From assembly GCA_964582415.1 (NCBI GenBank), contig CAZOSF010000044.1, positions 1 through 22,181 of the forward strand: a stretch of DNA of 22,181 nucleotides. Reading direction: 5' to 3'. Below the pieces are notes generated by a model. It was not told where the DNA came from, searched no databases, and worked only from the letters and a program-made list of their open reading frames with translations. Position numbers and translations under genes: made by a program. Every line of letters starts with the position of its first letter. The stretch's first letter is position 1. The stretch comes from CAZOSF01 sp964582415. Lineage in GTDB: Bacteria; Bacteroidota; Bacteroidia; Flavobacteriales; Flavobacteriaceae. Positions 8,221 through 14,150 of the stretch are shown one piece after another.

Positions 8221-10196
8221 AACTGAAATTAGCCCTCTCCTTACTAATGGTGGCTTTCACTTTTGTTGGAAATCCACTTTTGGCGCAAAACGAACCCTTT
8301 TATACTACCTATGACTGGGATCCATCTCCTAAATATAAAGTCGATTTCAACCAAGAAGAAGGCTTGGGAGCTTTAAATCATCATGTAGCCACGGAGTTTT
8401 ACTATGACGCCTCTGGCGCTTTGGTGGAATATTATTTGGAACATAAGACCATTTGGCTGAACTCCGATGAAAGTATCGAAGAGTTTAACAAAGTGTATAT
8501 CCCTTATGATGAGTCCTCAAAAATATTGGTGAACAAGGCCCGTGTTATCAAACCCGATGGGAAAATGGTCGAATTGGATGCCTCCAAGATTTTAGAGGCT
8601 ACCGATGAGGAAACAGGAAGAAGGTACAAATATTTCGCTTTTGAGGGGATCGAGAAAGGGAGTATCATAGAATATTATTATGTAGAACAACAGGCGCCAG
8701 GCTATTCTGGTTCGAAAATCACTTTTCAGAATGATTATCCTAAGGAGTCGGTGCGTTTCGATTTGTTTAGCCCAAAAAATTTGGAGTTTGCCATAAAAAG
8801 TTACAACGGCTTGCCAGAGGTGCAGGTAGATAGTGTTATTGAAACCAAGAACCATTGGTATTTGGACGGGATTAAAATAGATAAGCTGGAGGAAGAGGAA
8901 ACAGCTGCCTATAATGCATCTAAGCAGTTTTTAGTGTATAAATTAGATAAGAATCACTATAACAATAAAATAAATCTTTCCTCCTATAGCGGATTGGTAC
9001 AACGCATCTTCGAATTCTACAATCAAGAATTGGATAAGAAAACAGATAAGCGATTAACAGAGTTTATCGATAAGAATATAAAGGAAACAGGAGATGATGA
9101 GCAAACCATTCGTGAATTGGAGCACTTGCTAAAGACTACGGTCTACGTTGCCGAGGCAGGAGGGCCAGACTTAAGTGATATCTCCTATATCCTCGATAAT
9201 AATGTTGCCAGCGAAACGGGAATCTCAAGGTTATACTGTGCCATTTTCAATAAACTTGGAATCGATTTTGATATCGTGCTCACCACCGATCGGCAGCATC
9301 TAAAATTCGATCCAGAGTTCGAGGCCCATAATTTCCTTTCCGATTTCTTATTGCATTTTCCAAAGTATGATACCTATATGGCCCCCCACGAAGCCGATTC
9401 CCGCTATGGATTCCCGCCGGCCTATTTTACCGATAATTACGGATTGTTTATCAAGAAAGTAAAGGTGAGCAATTTTGTTTCTGGGGTTGGAAAAATTGAA
9501 TATATCAATGGAATTGAAGCCGAAAAATCTACCGACAACATGTTGATAGAGGTGAGTTTCGACAAAGACGACTATTCTAAGGCCCATGTAAAAATGGAAC
9601 GCGATATGACGGGGTATTATGCCATGTATATGCAACCGTTTATGTTCAGCCTAAAACAGGATGATCGGAAGCGATTGGCAGAAAGTTTTGCTCAAAGCAT
9701 TAATGAAAATATCGAGTTGGTGAAATTCGATTTTGACAACGACCAGCCCGGATCTTTTGGAACCAAGCCCTTCAAGATCGTTACCGATTTTGATTCTAAT
9801 GCTTTTATGGACAAAGCGGGTAAGAAATACCTTTTTAAAGTTGGGGAATTGATTGGGCCTCAGATGCAGATCTATCAAGAGACAGAGCGGGTATTGCCAG
9901 TGGAAAGTGAATTCAATAGAGGATATTACCGCACCATTTATGTAGATATTCCAGAAGGATATGAAGTGGCCAACCTAGACGATATCAACATCAAAAATGA
10001 ATATTCTGAAAACGGAGAACCTTATTTCTATTTCCATTCCTATTACGAGATGGAAGGCGGTCGTTTGAAGATTACCGCAAACGAGTTTTACTATAAAAAC
10101 ATCATTCCGGCCAGCCTGTATGAAGAATATCGCAAAGTGATCAATAGTGCGGCCGATTTTAATAAAATCACCCTAGTTTTGAATCCTAAGGAGTAA
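8217..10196 (+). CDS. Exported DUF3857 protein with degenerate transglutaminase core (659 aa)
   Basis: This is a paralogue of the preceding gene with the same layout: a signal peptide (MKLKLALSLLMVAFTFVGNPLLAQ), a DUF3857 domain (about 50-240), a transglutaminase-like region (about 285-400) and a C-terminal beta domain. Its active-site positions are lost. Where the upstream protein has FGDCKD this one has ASETGIS (Gly335). His383 is replaced by Asn372 in EAHNFL, and the Asp of FLDATG by Ala389 in YMAPHE. It is probably a non-catalytic partner or binding subunit. The start overlaps the previous stop by 4 bases. The frame is clean over 659 codons, so it is not a decaying gene. A terminator lies 24 bases downstream. 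Family assignment is good; the role is inferred. Confidence 0.85.
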   Translation: MKLKLALSLLMVAFTFVGNPLLAQNEPFYTTYDWDPSPKYKVDFNQEEGLGALNHHVATEFYYDASGALVEYYLEHKTIWLNSDESIEEFNKVYIPYDESSKILVNKARVIKPDGKMVELDASKILEATDEETGRRYKYFAFEGIEKGSIIEYYYVEQQAPGYSGSKITFQNDYPKESVRFDLFSPKNLEFAIKSYNGLPEVQVDSVIETKNHWYLDGIKIDKLEEEETAAYNASKQFLVYKLDKNHYNNKINLSSYSGLVQRIFEFYNQELDKKTDKRLTEFIDKNIKETGDDEQTIRELEHLLKTTVYVAEAGGPDLSDISYILDNNVASETGISRLYCAIFNKLGIDFDIVLTTDRQHLKFDPEFEAHNFLSDFLLHFPKYDTYMAPHEADSRYGFPPAYFTDNYGLFIKKVKVSNFVSGVGKIEYINGIEAEKSTDNMLIEVSFDKDDYSKAHVKMERDMTGYYAMYMQPFMFSLKQDDRKRLAESFAQSINENIELVKFDFDNDQPGSFGTKPFKIVTDFDSNAFMDKAGKKYLFKVGELIGPQMQIYQETERVLPVESEFNRGYYRTIYVDIPEGYEVANLDDINIKNEYSENGEPYFYFHSYYEMEGGRLKITANEFYYKNIIPASLYEEYRKVINSAADFNKITLVLNPKE

Positions 10197-10220
10197 CGAG
10201 TTAAAACTGAAAATGATTCG

Positions 10221-10255
10221 CCCGCTTCTTCATTACGTATGAAGCGGGTTTTTTT
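10221..10255 (+). terminator. Rho-independent terminator after the TPR/MORN/DUF3857 operon
   Basis: CCCGCTTC (10221-10228) pairs with GAAGCGGG (10241-10248), with a 12-base loop, followed by a seven-T run. It marks the end of the three-gene operon. Confidence 0.88.
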
Positions 10256-10301
10256 AGTGGTAATTCGATTATGAATTAATGAAGAGATGATTCGGTATAT
10301 T

Positions 10302-10319
10302 GACAGTAGCAATGCTGTC
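10302..10319. promoter_or_regulatory. 18-bp dyad upstream of the MFS gene, possible operator
   Basis: GACAG (10302-10306) and CTGTC (10315-10319) are the outer arms of an 18-base dyad; with T-G and A-T inside, the stem reaches 7 pairs. It sits about 100 bases before the transporter ATG and has no adjacent T-run. It could be an operator or a 5'-UTR hairpin. The promoter itself is unclear: CATATTTG at about 10336-10343 and CATCTTTG at about 10379-10386 each miss the TAnnTTTG consensus at the first base. Confidence 0.3.
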
Positions 10320-10421
10320 GTGATAGATTAGAACATATTTGCATTAAATGGATACATTTTAAATACGATGGATCTGTGCATCTTTGCAGTCAAGATTTTC
10401 TAAGAGGAGGCTTCTAATCGT

Positions 10422-11600
10422 ATGAATTCCAAAAACAATAAAAAAGCACTATTTGCTTTGGCCATGGGCGGGTTCGGGATAGGACTCACCGAATTTGTCA
10501 TTATGGGCATTTTACCAGAGGTCGCCACGGCATTGGAGGTAACCATTCCTGAGGCAGGACATTTCATCGCTGCCTATGCTTTAGGGGTAGTGATTGGTGC
10601 TCCACTACTTACGGGAATCATAAGCAGGGGATCGTCTCAAAAGGTACTGTTGTTTTTGATGCTATGGTTTACCGTATTCAATTCACTTTCTGCCATTTCG
10701 TCAAACTATTGGATGATGTTGCTTTTCCGATTTTTATCAGGAGTACCCCATGGGGCCTTCTTTGGAATAGGGGCAGTAGTTGCGGGCCAACTAGCGCGGG
10801 AAGGGAAGGCGGCCCAAGCGATTGCCATTATGTTTGCCGGCCTAACGGTAGCCAATGTTTTGGGGGTGCCATTGGGTACTTATATTGGCCAGACCTATCA
10901 TTGGAGTTTTTCATTTTATATGGTAGGCATAGTAGGGGTGCTTACATTAATCAGTTTGTTTTTTTGGATGCCCGATTTGAAGTCTACCCAAACTTCAATA
11001 ACGTCGGAAATAGGAAATGTGGTAAGAAATGGCGAGCTCTGGGCATTGATTTTATTGACCACAATTGGCACTGGAGGGTTCTTTGCCTGGTACAGTTATA
11101 TAGCTCCCATAATAACCGATGTAGCGCTGCTTCCTGAAAACGTTGTGGGGTATGCCATGATTATAGCGGGTTTGGGTATGGTTGTGGGCAATTTTGTTGG
11201 TCCTAAACTGGTGGAACACTTCGCACCATTAAAATCGGTCGCCATTAGCCTAGGAAGCATGTCATTACTTCTGATACTTCATTTCTTTTGGTCATACAAT
11301 CCTTATGTGATACTGGCACTTACTTTTATCGTTGGTCTCGTCTCTTTTACCGTTGTAACCCCCATTCAGATGGCCATAATCCAAACTTCCCGAGGTTCTG
11401 AAATGCTTGGCTCGGCCATGATGCAGAGTGCCTTTAATATGGGGAACGCGTCTGGGGCCTATTTTGCGGGATTGCCCATGGTGTTCGGTTATGGGGTGAC
11501 ATCCGCTGGCTTGGTAGGGGCTTTGCTAGCAGCCTTAGGTTTAACTATCGCAGTAGGAATTTTAATGTATCGACGGTATAAAAATTCTGTGGAAACTTAA
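10422..11600 (+). CDS. MFS transporter, AraJ/DHA1-like efflux permease (392 aa)
   Basis: This is a 12-helix inner-membrane secondary transporter of the major facilitator superfamily, closest in pattern to the DHA1/AraJ-SotB branch of drug or sugar efflux pumps. The first helix (FALAMGGFGIGLTEFVIMG) matches the AraJ-type 'TEFVxMGxLP' signature. The loop LLFRFLSGVPHGAFFG is the typical helix 4-5 region. The length is normal. An unusually strong purine-rich SD (AGAGGAGG, 10403-10410) lies 11 bases before the ATG, which is notable because most genes here lack one. Tryptophanase follows 115 bases downstream on the same strand without an intervening terminator, so the pump may handle indole, an aromatic amino acid or a related compound. 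That substrate link is inference from position only. Confidence 0.85.
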   Translation: MNSKNNKKALFALAMGGFGIGLTEFVIMGILPEVATALEVTIPEAGHFIAAYALGVVIGAPLLTGIISRGSSQKVLLFLMLWFTVFNSLSAISSNYWMMLLFRFLSGVPHGAFFGIGAVVAGQLAREGKAAQAIAIMFAGLTVANVLGVPLGTYIGQTYHWSFSFYMVGIVGVLTLISLFFWMPDLKSTQTSITSEIGNVVRNGELWALILLTTIGTGGFFAWYSYIAPIITDVALLPENVVGYAMIIAGLGMVVGNFVGPKLVEHFAPLKSVAISLGSMSLLLILHFFWSYNPYVILALTFIVGLVSFTVVTPIQMAIIQTSRGSEMLGSAMMQSAFNMGNASGAYFAGLPMVFGYGVTSAGLVGALLAALGLTIAVGILMYRRYKNSVET

Positions 11601-11607
11601 GCAGGCA

Positions 11608-11661
11608 ATGAATCCTAAAAGGGATTGGGATTGCAGCTTCTGCGTCCGACAAGCGAACTGA
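11608..11661 (+). CDS. Possible 17-aa leader peptide upstream of tryptophanase
   Basis: A short ORF, MNPKRDWDCSFCVRQAN, occupies the leader between the MFS gene and tnaA. It starts 7 bases after the MFS stop and contains a single Trp (residue 7, followed by Asp). Its TGA stop is the first half-site of the palindrome TGATATATATCA (11659-11670). E. coli tnaA is controlled by the Trp-sensing leader peptide TnaC, but this peptide does not resemble TnaC beyond having a Trp. It could easily be a chance ORF. Confidence 0.25.
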   Translation: MNPKRDWDCSFCVRQAN

Positions 11662-11691
11662 TATATATCATAGGGCTAAGTAGGGGAAAGG

Positions 11692-11711
11692 CTAATTTTA
11701 TAAGAAATTAG
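11692..11711 (+). promoter_or_regulatory. Hairpin between a purine-rich SD and the tnaA start
   Basis: CTAATTT (11692-11698) pairs perfectly with AAATTAG (11705-11711) across a 6-base loop. A purine-rich AGGGGAAAGG lies directly before it (11682-11691) and the GTG start follows 4 bases after. Folding would shorten the 25-base SD-to-start distance to a normal one, so the hairpin could influence translation. Confidence 0.35.
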
Positions 11712-11715
11712 AAAC

Positions 11716-13098
11716 GTGAATCTTCCTTACGCCGAACCCTACAAGACCAAAATGGTCGAGTACATCAAACCTTCCACTGTTGAAGAGCGCATGACGTGGA
11801 TCCAAGAAGCCCACTACAATTTATTTAATCTTACCTCTGAAAAGGTTTTTATTGATCTCCTTACCGATTCGGGGACAGGCGCCATGAGCGACAAACAATG
11901 GGCCGAAATGATGCTTGGGGATGAAAGTTATGCGGGATCCCAGTCTTTCCTGAAGCTGAAGGAGACGGTGAACAAAATTACCGGATTTCCTTACTTTTTG
12001 CCTACCCACCAGGGAAGGGCTGCCGAAAATGTGCTGTTCTCGGTGCTGGTGAAGGAGGGAGATGTTGTACCAGGAAACGCACATTTTGACACCACCAAGG
12101 GACATATCGAATTCAGGAAGGCCACGGCTTTGGATTGCACCATAGACGAGGCATTTGATACTGAAATTTACCATCCCTTTAAAGGAAACATAGACCTTGA
12201 AAAGCTGGAACGAGCTTTTCATAATACTCCAAAGGGGAAGATTCCTTTTGTGGTGCTTACGGTGACCTGTAATACGGCCGGTGGGCAACCCGTATCCATG
12301 GCGAATGTGAAAGCGGTGTCTCAATTATGTAAAGAACATAACATACCACTCATTATCGACGCAGCCCGTTTTGCTGAAAATGCTTATTTCATCAATATTA
12401 GGGAGGAGGGTTATAGTGATTGGTCTATTAAGGAAATCGCGAGAGAGCTATTTTCTTATGCAGACGGAATGACCATGAGTGCCAAGAAGGATGGTCTGGT
12501 CAACATGGGGGGATTTATCGCTTTACGTGATGAAGAGCTCTACAAACAAGCAACTGTTTATAACATCATGTATGAAGGATTCCTATCCTACGGGGGAATG
12601 AATGGCCGTGATATGGGAGCTTTGGCCGTTGGTTTGGATGAGGCCACTGAATTCGACTACCTTGAAACTCGGATTAATCAAGTTGCCTTTCTTGGAGAAC
12701 GCTTAGTGGAATATGGAATACCTGTCCTCCAACCCTTTGGTGGTCATGCCATTTTTTTGGATGCCAATAAGTTTGTGCCCACCATACCACGGGATGAATA
12801 CCGGGCCCAAGCCTTAGCCGTCGAAATTTACGTTCAGGGGGGAATTCGCAGTGTGGAAATAGGAACCCTGTTGGCCGATCGTGATCCATTTACGCATAAA
12901 AACCGTTATCCCGATTTAGAATTGGTGCGATTGGCGATTCCAAGACGGACTTACTCCCTCAATCATATGAGGTATATCGCTGCAGTCCTTAAAAAGATCT
13001 ATGATTCTAGGGATCAAGCTAAAAGAGGCTACAGAATTGTAGACGAGGCCCCTATCATGCGCCATTTTACTGTGAAATTGGAGAAAATAATAGCATAG
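11716..13098 (+). CDS. tnaA: Tryptophanase (tryptophan indole-lyase), PLP enzyme (460 aa)
   Basis: This cytosolic beta-eliminating lyase cleaves L-tryptophan to indole, pyruvate and ammonia. The GTG at 11716 is chosen because its N-terminus (MNLPYAEPYKTKMVE) aligns with the N-termini of tryptophanase and tyrosine phenol-lyase. Conserved blocks include VFIDLLTDSGTGAMSD, PTHQGRAAEN, the PLP pocket DAARFAENAYF and Schiff-base Lys258 in SAKKDGLVNMGG. Many segments resemble tyrosine phenol-lyase (SDKQWAEMM, YGGMNGRDM). The discriminating residues are tryptophanase-like: Asp125 in FDTTKGH (Thr in tyrosine phenol-lyase) and Ile382 in SVEIG (Arg in tyrosine phenol-lyase). The length is close to E. 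coli TnaA (471). It probably shares a transcript with the upstream MFS gene. The enzyme family is certain; substrate preference is inferred from these two sites. Confidence 0.92.
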   Translation: MNLPYAEPYKTKMVEYIKPSTVEERMTWIQEAHYNLFNLTSEKVFIDLLTDSGTGAMSDKQWAEMMLGDESYAGSQSFLKLKETVNKITGFPYFLPTHQGRAAENVLFSVLVKEGDVVPGNAHFDTTKGHIEFRKATALDCTIDEAFDTEIYHPFKGNIDLEKLERAFHNTPKGKIPFVVLTVTCNTAGGQPVSMANVKAVSQLCKEHNIPLIIDAARFAENAYFINIREEGYSDWSIKEIARELFSYADGMTMSAKKDGLVNMGGFIALRDEELYKQATVYNIMYEGFLSYGGMNGRDMGALAVGLDEATEFDYLETRINQVAFLGERLVEYGIPVLQPFGGHAIFLDANKFVPTIPRDEYRAQALAVEIYVQGGIRSVEIGTLLADRDPFTHKNRYPDLELVRLAIPRRTYSLNHMRYIAAVLKKIYDSRDQAKRGYRIVDEAPIMRHFTVKLEKIIA

Positions 13099-13120
13099 GC
13101 AATACTTTGGTTGTAGTGTT

Positions 13121-13222
13121 TTATTGGAGGAATCGTGTTAAGACGTAGGCAATTATTAAAATAGCTACGACCCACCAATATTTTTTGAACATGCCATCCG
13201 TCCATTTATTTGCTCCCCACAT
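13121..13222 (-). CDS. Putative 33-aa single-pass membrane mini-protein
   Basis: The minus strand encodes MWGANKWTDGMFKKYW followed by a hydrophobic helix (WVVAILIIAYVLT) and the end RFLQ-stop. The pattern of aromatic/basic N-terminus, one transmembrane helix and basic C-terminus is typical of genuine bacterial small proteins and unlikely in random sequence. It lies 22 bases past the convergent tnaA stop, and downstream of the terminator at 13255-13285, so it needs its own promoter. I see no good TAnnTTTG box for it. Function unknown. Confidence 0.4.
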   Translation of the reverse strand: MWGANKWTDGMFKKYWWVVAILIIAYVLTRFLQ

Positions 13223-13254
13223 AGAAGTTTCTATTCAGAGTTTAAATTAAAAAT

Positions 13255-13285
13255 ACAAAAAAGCCTCTACATCACTGTAAAGGCT
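13255..13285 (-). terminator. Rho-independent terminator of the VOC gene
   Basis: AGCCT (13262-13266) pairs with AGGCT (13281-13285), and TACA with TGTA, around loop TCAC. The single C/A mismatch on the plus strand becomes a G-U pair in minus-strand RNA. A T-run follows on the minus strand, so the terminator acts for the gene at 13324-13719. Confidence 0.8.
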
Positions 13286-13323
13286 CTATTTCATGGCTCC
13301 TGCCAATGACAAAAACCGCAGGA

Positions 13324-13719
13324 CTAATTTTTCTGAATTAAATCCCAAAGATTACCATAAAGGTCTTTAAAGACTAAAACTTTTCCATAATCTTCTACTC
13401 TTGGTCCATTTACAATTTCAACAGAATGATCAATCAGATTATTGTAAAATTCTTCAAAATCATTCGTATATAAGAACAAAAATACTCTGCCTCCAGACTG
13501 ATTACCTACAAATTTAAGTTGAATTTCATCAGACGCTTTTGCCAACAATAATTTACATCCCTGATTATTTGATCCACTGGGTTCTATAACAACCCACCTC
13601 TTTGTATCAGAAAGCAATGTGTCTTCAACAAGTTTAAATCCCAGTACGTTTTTGTAATATTCAATGGCTTCATCATAATCTTTAACGAGTAAAGCTATTT
13701 GACCAATATGATTTTTCAT
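13324..13719 (-). CDS. VOC superfamily (glyoxalase/bleomycin-resistance-like) protein (131 aa)
   Basis: This is a small cytoplasmic protein with the paired beta-alpha-beta-beta-beta modules of the vicinal oxygen chelate fold. Module one is residues 1-60 (HIGQIALLVKDYDEAIEYYK, then VLGFKLVED) and module two about 70-131 (VFLFLYTNDFEEFYNNLIDH ... VFKDLYGNLWDLIQ). The end motif 'F-x-D-x-x-G-N-x-W-D-L-I-Q' is the usual VOC finish. The substrate (glyoxal, antibiotic or aromatic ring) cannot be told from sequence. Candidate metal ligands are His4 and Glu or Asp residues, but the set is incomplete by eye. The gene is visibly richer in A+T than its neighbours and lies between two minus-strand terminators, beside tRNA-Asn and its fragment, which hints at later acquisition. 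Confidence 0.85.
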   Translation of the reverse strand: MKNHIGQIALLVKDYDEAIEYYKNVLGFKLVEDTLLSDTKRWVVIEPSGSNNQGCKLLLAKASDEIQLKFVGNQSGGRVFLFLYTNDFEEFYNNLIDHSVEIVNGPRVEDYGKVLVFKDLYGNLWDLIQKN

Positions 13720-13767
13720 GTTTCACAAAACAAAATGAATTTCAAGTTTAATTTTTACATAAAGTTC

Positions 13768-13800
13768 AAAAAAACCGGCTACACTACAATAGTATAACCG
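13768..13800 (-). terminator. Rho-independent terminator downstream of the tRNA-Asn fragment element
   Basis: On the minus strand an 11-bp stem (CGGTTATACTA at 13800-13790 with TAGTGTAGCCG at 13786-13776) surrounds a TTG loop. Two plus-strand C/A mismatches become G-U pairs, and G plus seven T's follow. It would end transcripts entering from the tRNA-Asn side, just upstream of the VOC gene. Confidence 0.75.
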
Positions 13801-13817
13801 TTTTGTCAATATATGAC

Positions 13818-13841
13818 TGCTCCTCCTGCTAGGATCGAACC
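13818..13841 (-). repeat. Duplicated 3'-end fragment of tRNA-Asn
   Basis: These 24 bases match 13982-14005, the T-loop-to-discriminator end of tRNA-Asn, with only two mismatches and in the same orientation. The 5' two thirds of a tRNA are missing. It is either a remnant of a duplicated tRNA gene or an integration (att-type) scar. The duplicate T-stem is degraded, so the fragment would not give a functional tRNA. Confidence 0.75.
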
Positions 13842-13937
13842 GGACCGAACGTCTTCAGCAGAAGCTGTAAGGTCCTGCGGACCTTACAAAGGGAGGGGCC
13901 AGGGGTACGCTGGCGTGTCGCTGAGTTCGATCCAGCA
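13827..13937. repeat. Cloverleaf-like inverted-repeat element built from tRNA-Asn pieces
   Basis: The outer arms TGCT-(A)-GGATCGAAC (13827-13840) and GTTCGATCCAGCA (13925-13937) pair over 13 bp with one bulge. Inside are three hairpins: CTTC/GAAG (13853-13864), a perfect 10-bp stem TGTAAGGTCC/GGACCTTACA with loop TGC (13866-13888), and GCCAG/CTGGC (13898-13914). The right arm and its flank (from GTGTCGCTG at about 13915) also resemble tRNA-Asn, but in the opposite orientation to the left arm. The element is much more GC-rich than its surroundings. Its origin is unknown: a non-autonomous palindromic element, a decayed tRNA or a structured RNA. Confidence 0.55.
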
Positions 13938-13948
13938 TTGTCTAAAAC

Positions 13949-13974
13949 AAAAAAATCCGGTCAATGACCGGATT
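13949..13974 (-). terminator. Rho-independent terminator of tRNA-Asn
   Basis: AATCCGGTC (13954-13962) and GACCGGATT (13966-13974) form a perfect 9-bp stem around AAT. On the minus strand a run of T's follows. It lies 9 bases past the tRNA 3' end. Confidence 0.88.
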
Positions 13975-13983
13975 CTAAGGATG

Positions 13984-14057
13984 CTCCTCCTGCTGGGCTC
14001 GAACCAGCGACACCCTGATTAACAGTCAGGTGCTCTAACCAACTGAGCTAAGGAGGA
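13984..14057 (-). tRNA. tRNA-Asn (anticodon GTT)
   Basis: Read on the minus strand: acceptor TCCTCCT/AGGAGGA; D arm GCTCAGTTGGTTAGAGC; anticodon stem CCTGA/TCAGG with loop CTGTTAA (anticodon GTT, Asn); T arm GCTGG-TTCGAGC-CCAGC; discriminator G. CCA is not encoded. It has its own upstream promoter and downstream terminator. The 3' end is duplicated at 13818-13841. Confidence 0.95.
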
Positions 14058-14102
14058 AGGTATATTCTTAATGAACGTCGCTAATTAGTGCATTAGCGGG
14101 TG

Positions 14103-14131
14103 CAAATATAGAGTATTTTTTATCTGTGCAA
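14103..14131 (-). promoter_or_regulatory. Promoter of tRNA-Asn
   Basis: On the minus strand, TTG (14129-14131, within TTTTTTGCA) and TATATTTG (14103-14110) are 18 bases apart, a full -33/-7 match. The roughly 40-base leader contains a 7-bp hairpin (CGCTAAT 14079-14085 with ATTAGCG 14092-14098), presumably removed during 5' processing. The promoter begins just 20 bases past the rseP stop. Confidence 0.7.
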
Positions 14132-14150
14132 AAAAGATTTTTTACTTTTT

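Noticed and set aside
3018..10196. Toxin-antitoxin locus suggested by the YwqK-type 'antitoxin' repeats
   Set aside because: No toxin-like gene is adjacent, and all three proteins have signal peptides and are far larger than typical antitoxins.
10664..11137. 157-codon ORF in another frame of the MFS gene
   Set aside because: It overlaps a well-supported transporter; its protein has no sensible hydrophobic pattern.
11821..12324. 167-codon minus-strand ORF inside tnaA
   Set aside because: It is antisense to a clearly conserved enzyme core and has no domain-like pattern.
13813..14022. 69-codon plus-strand ORF across the tRNA-Asn fragment and tRNA-Asn
   Set aside because: It runs through the tRNA gene, its terminator and the cloverleaf repeat; the protein is low-information and has no recognisable domain.
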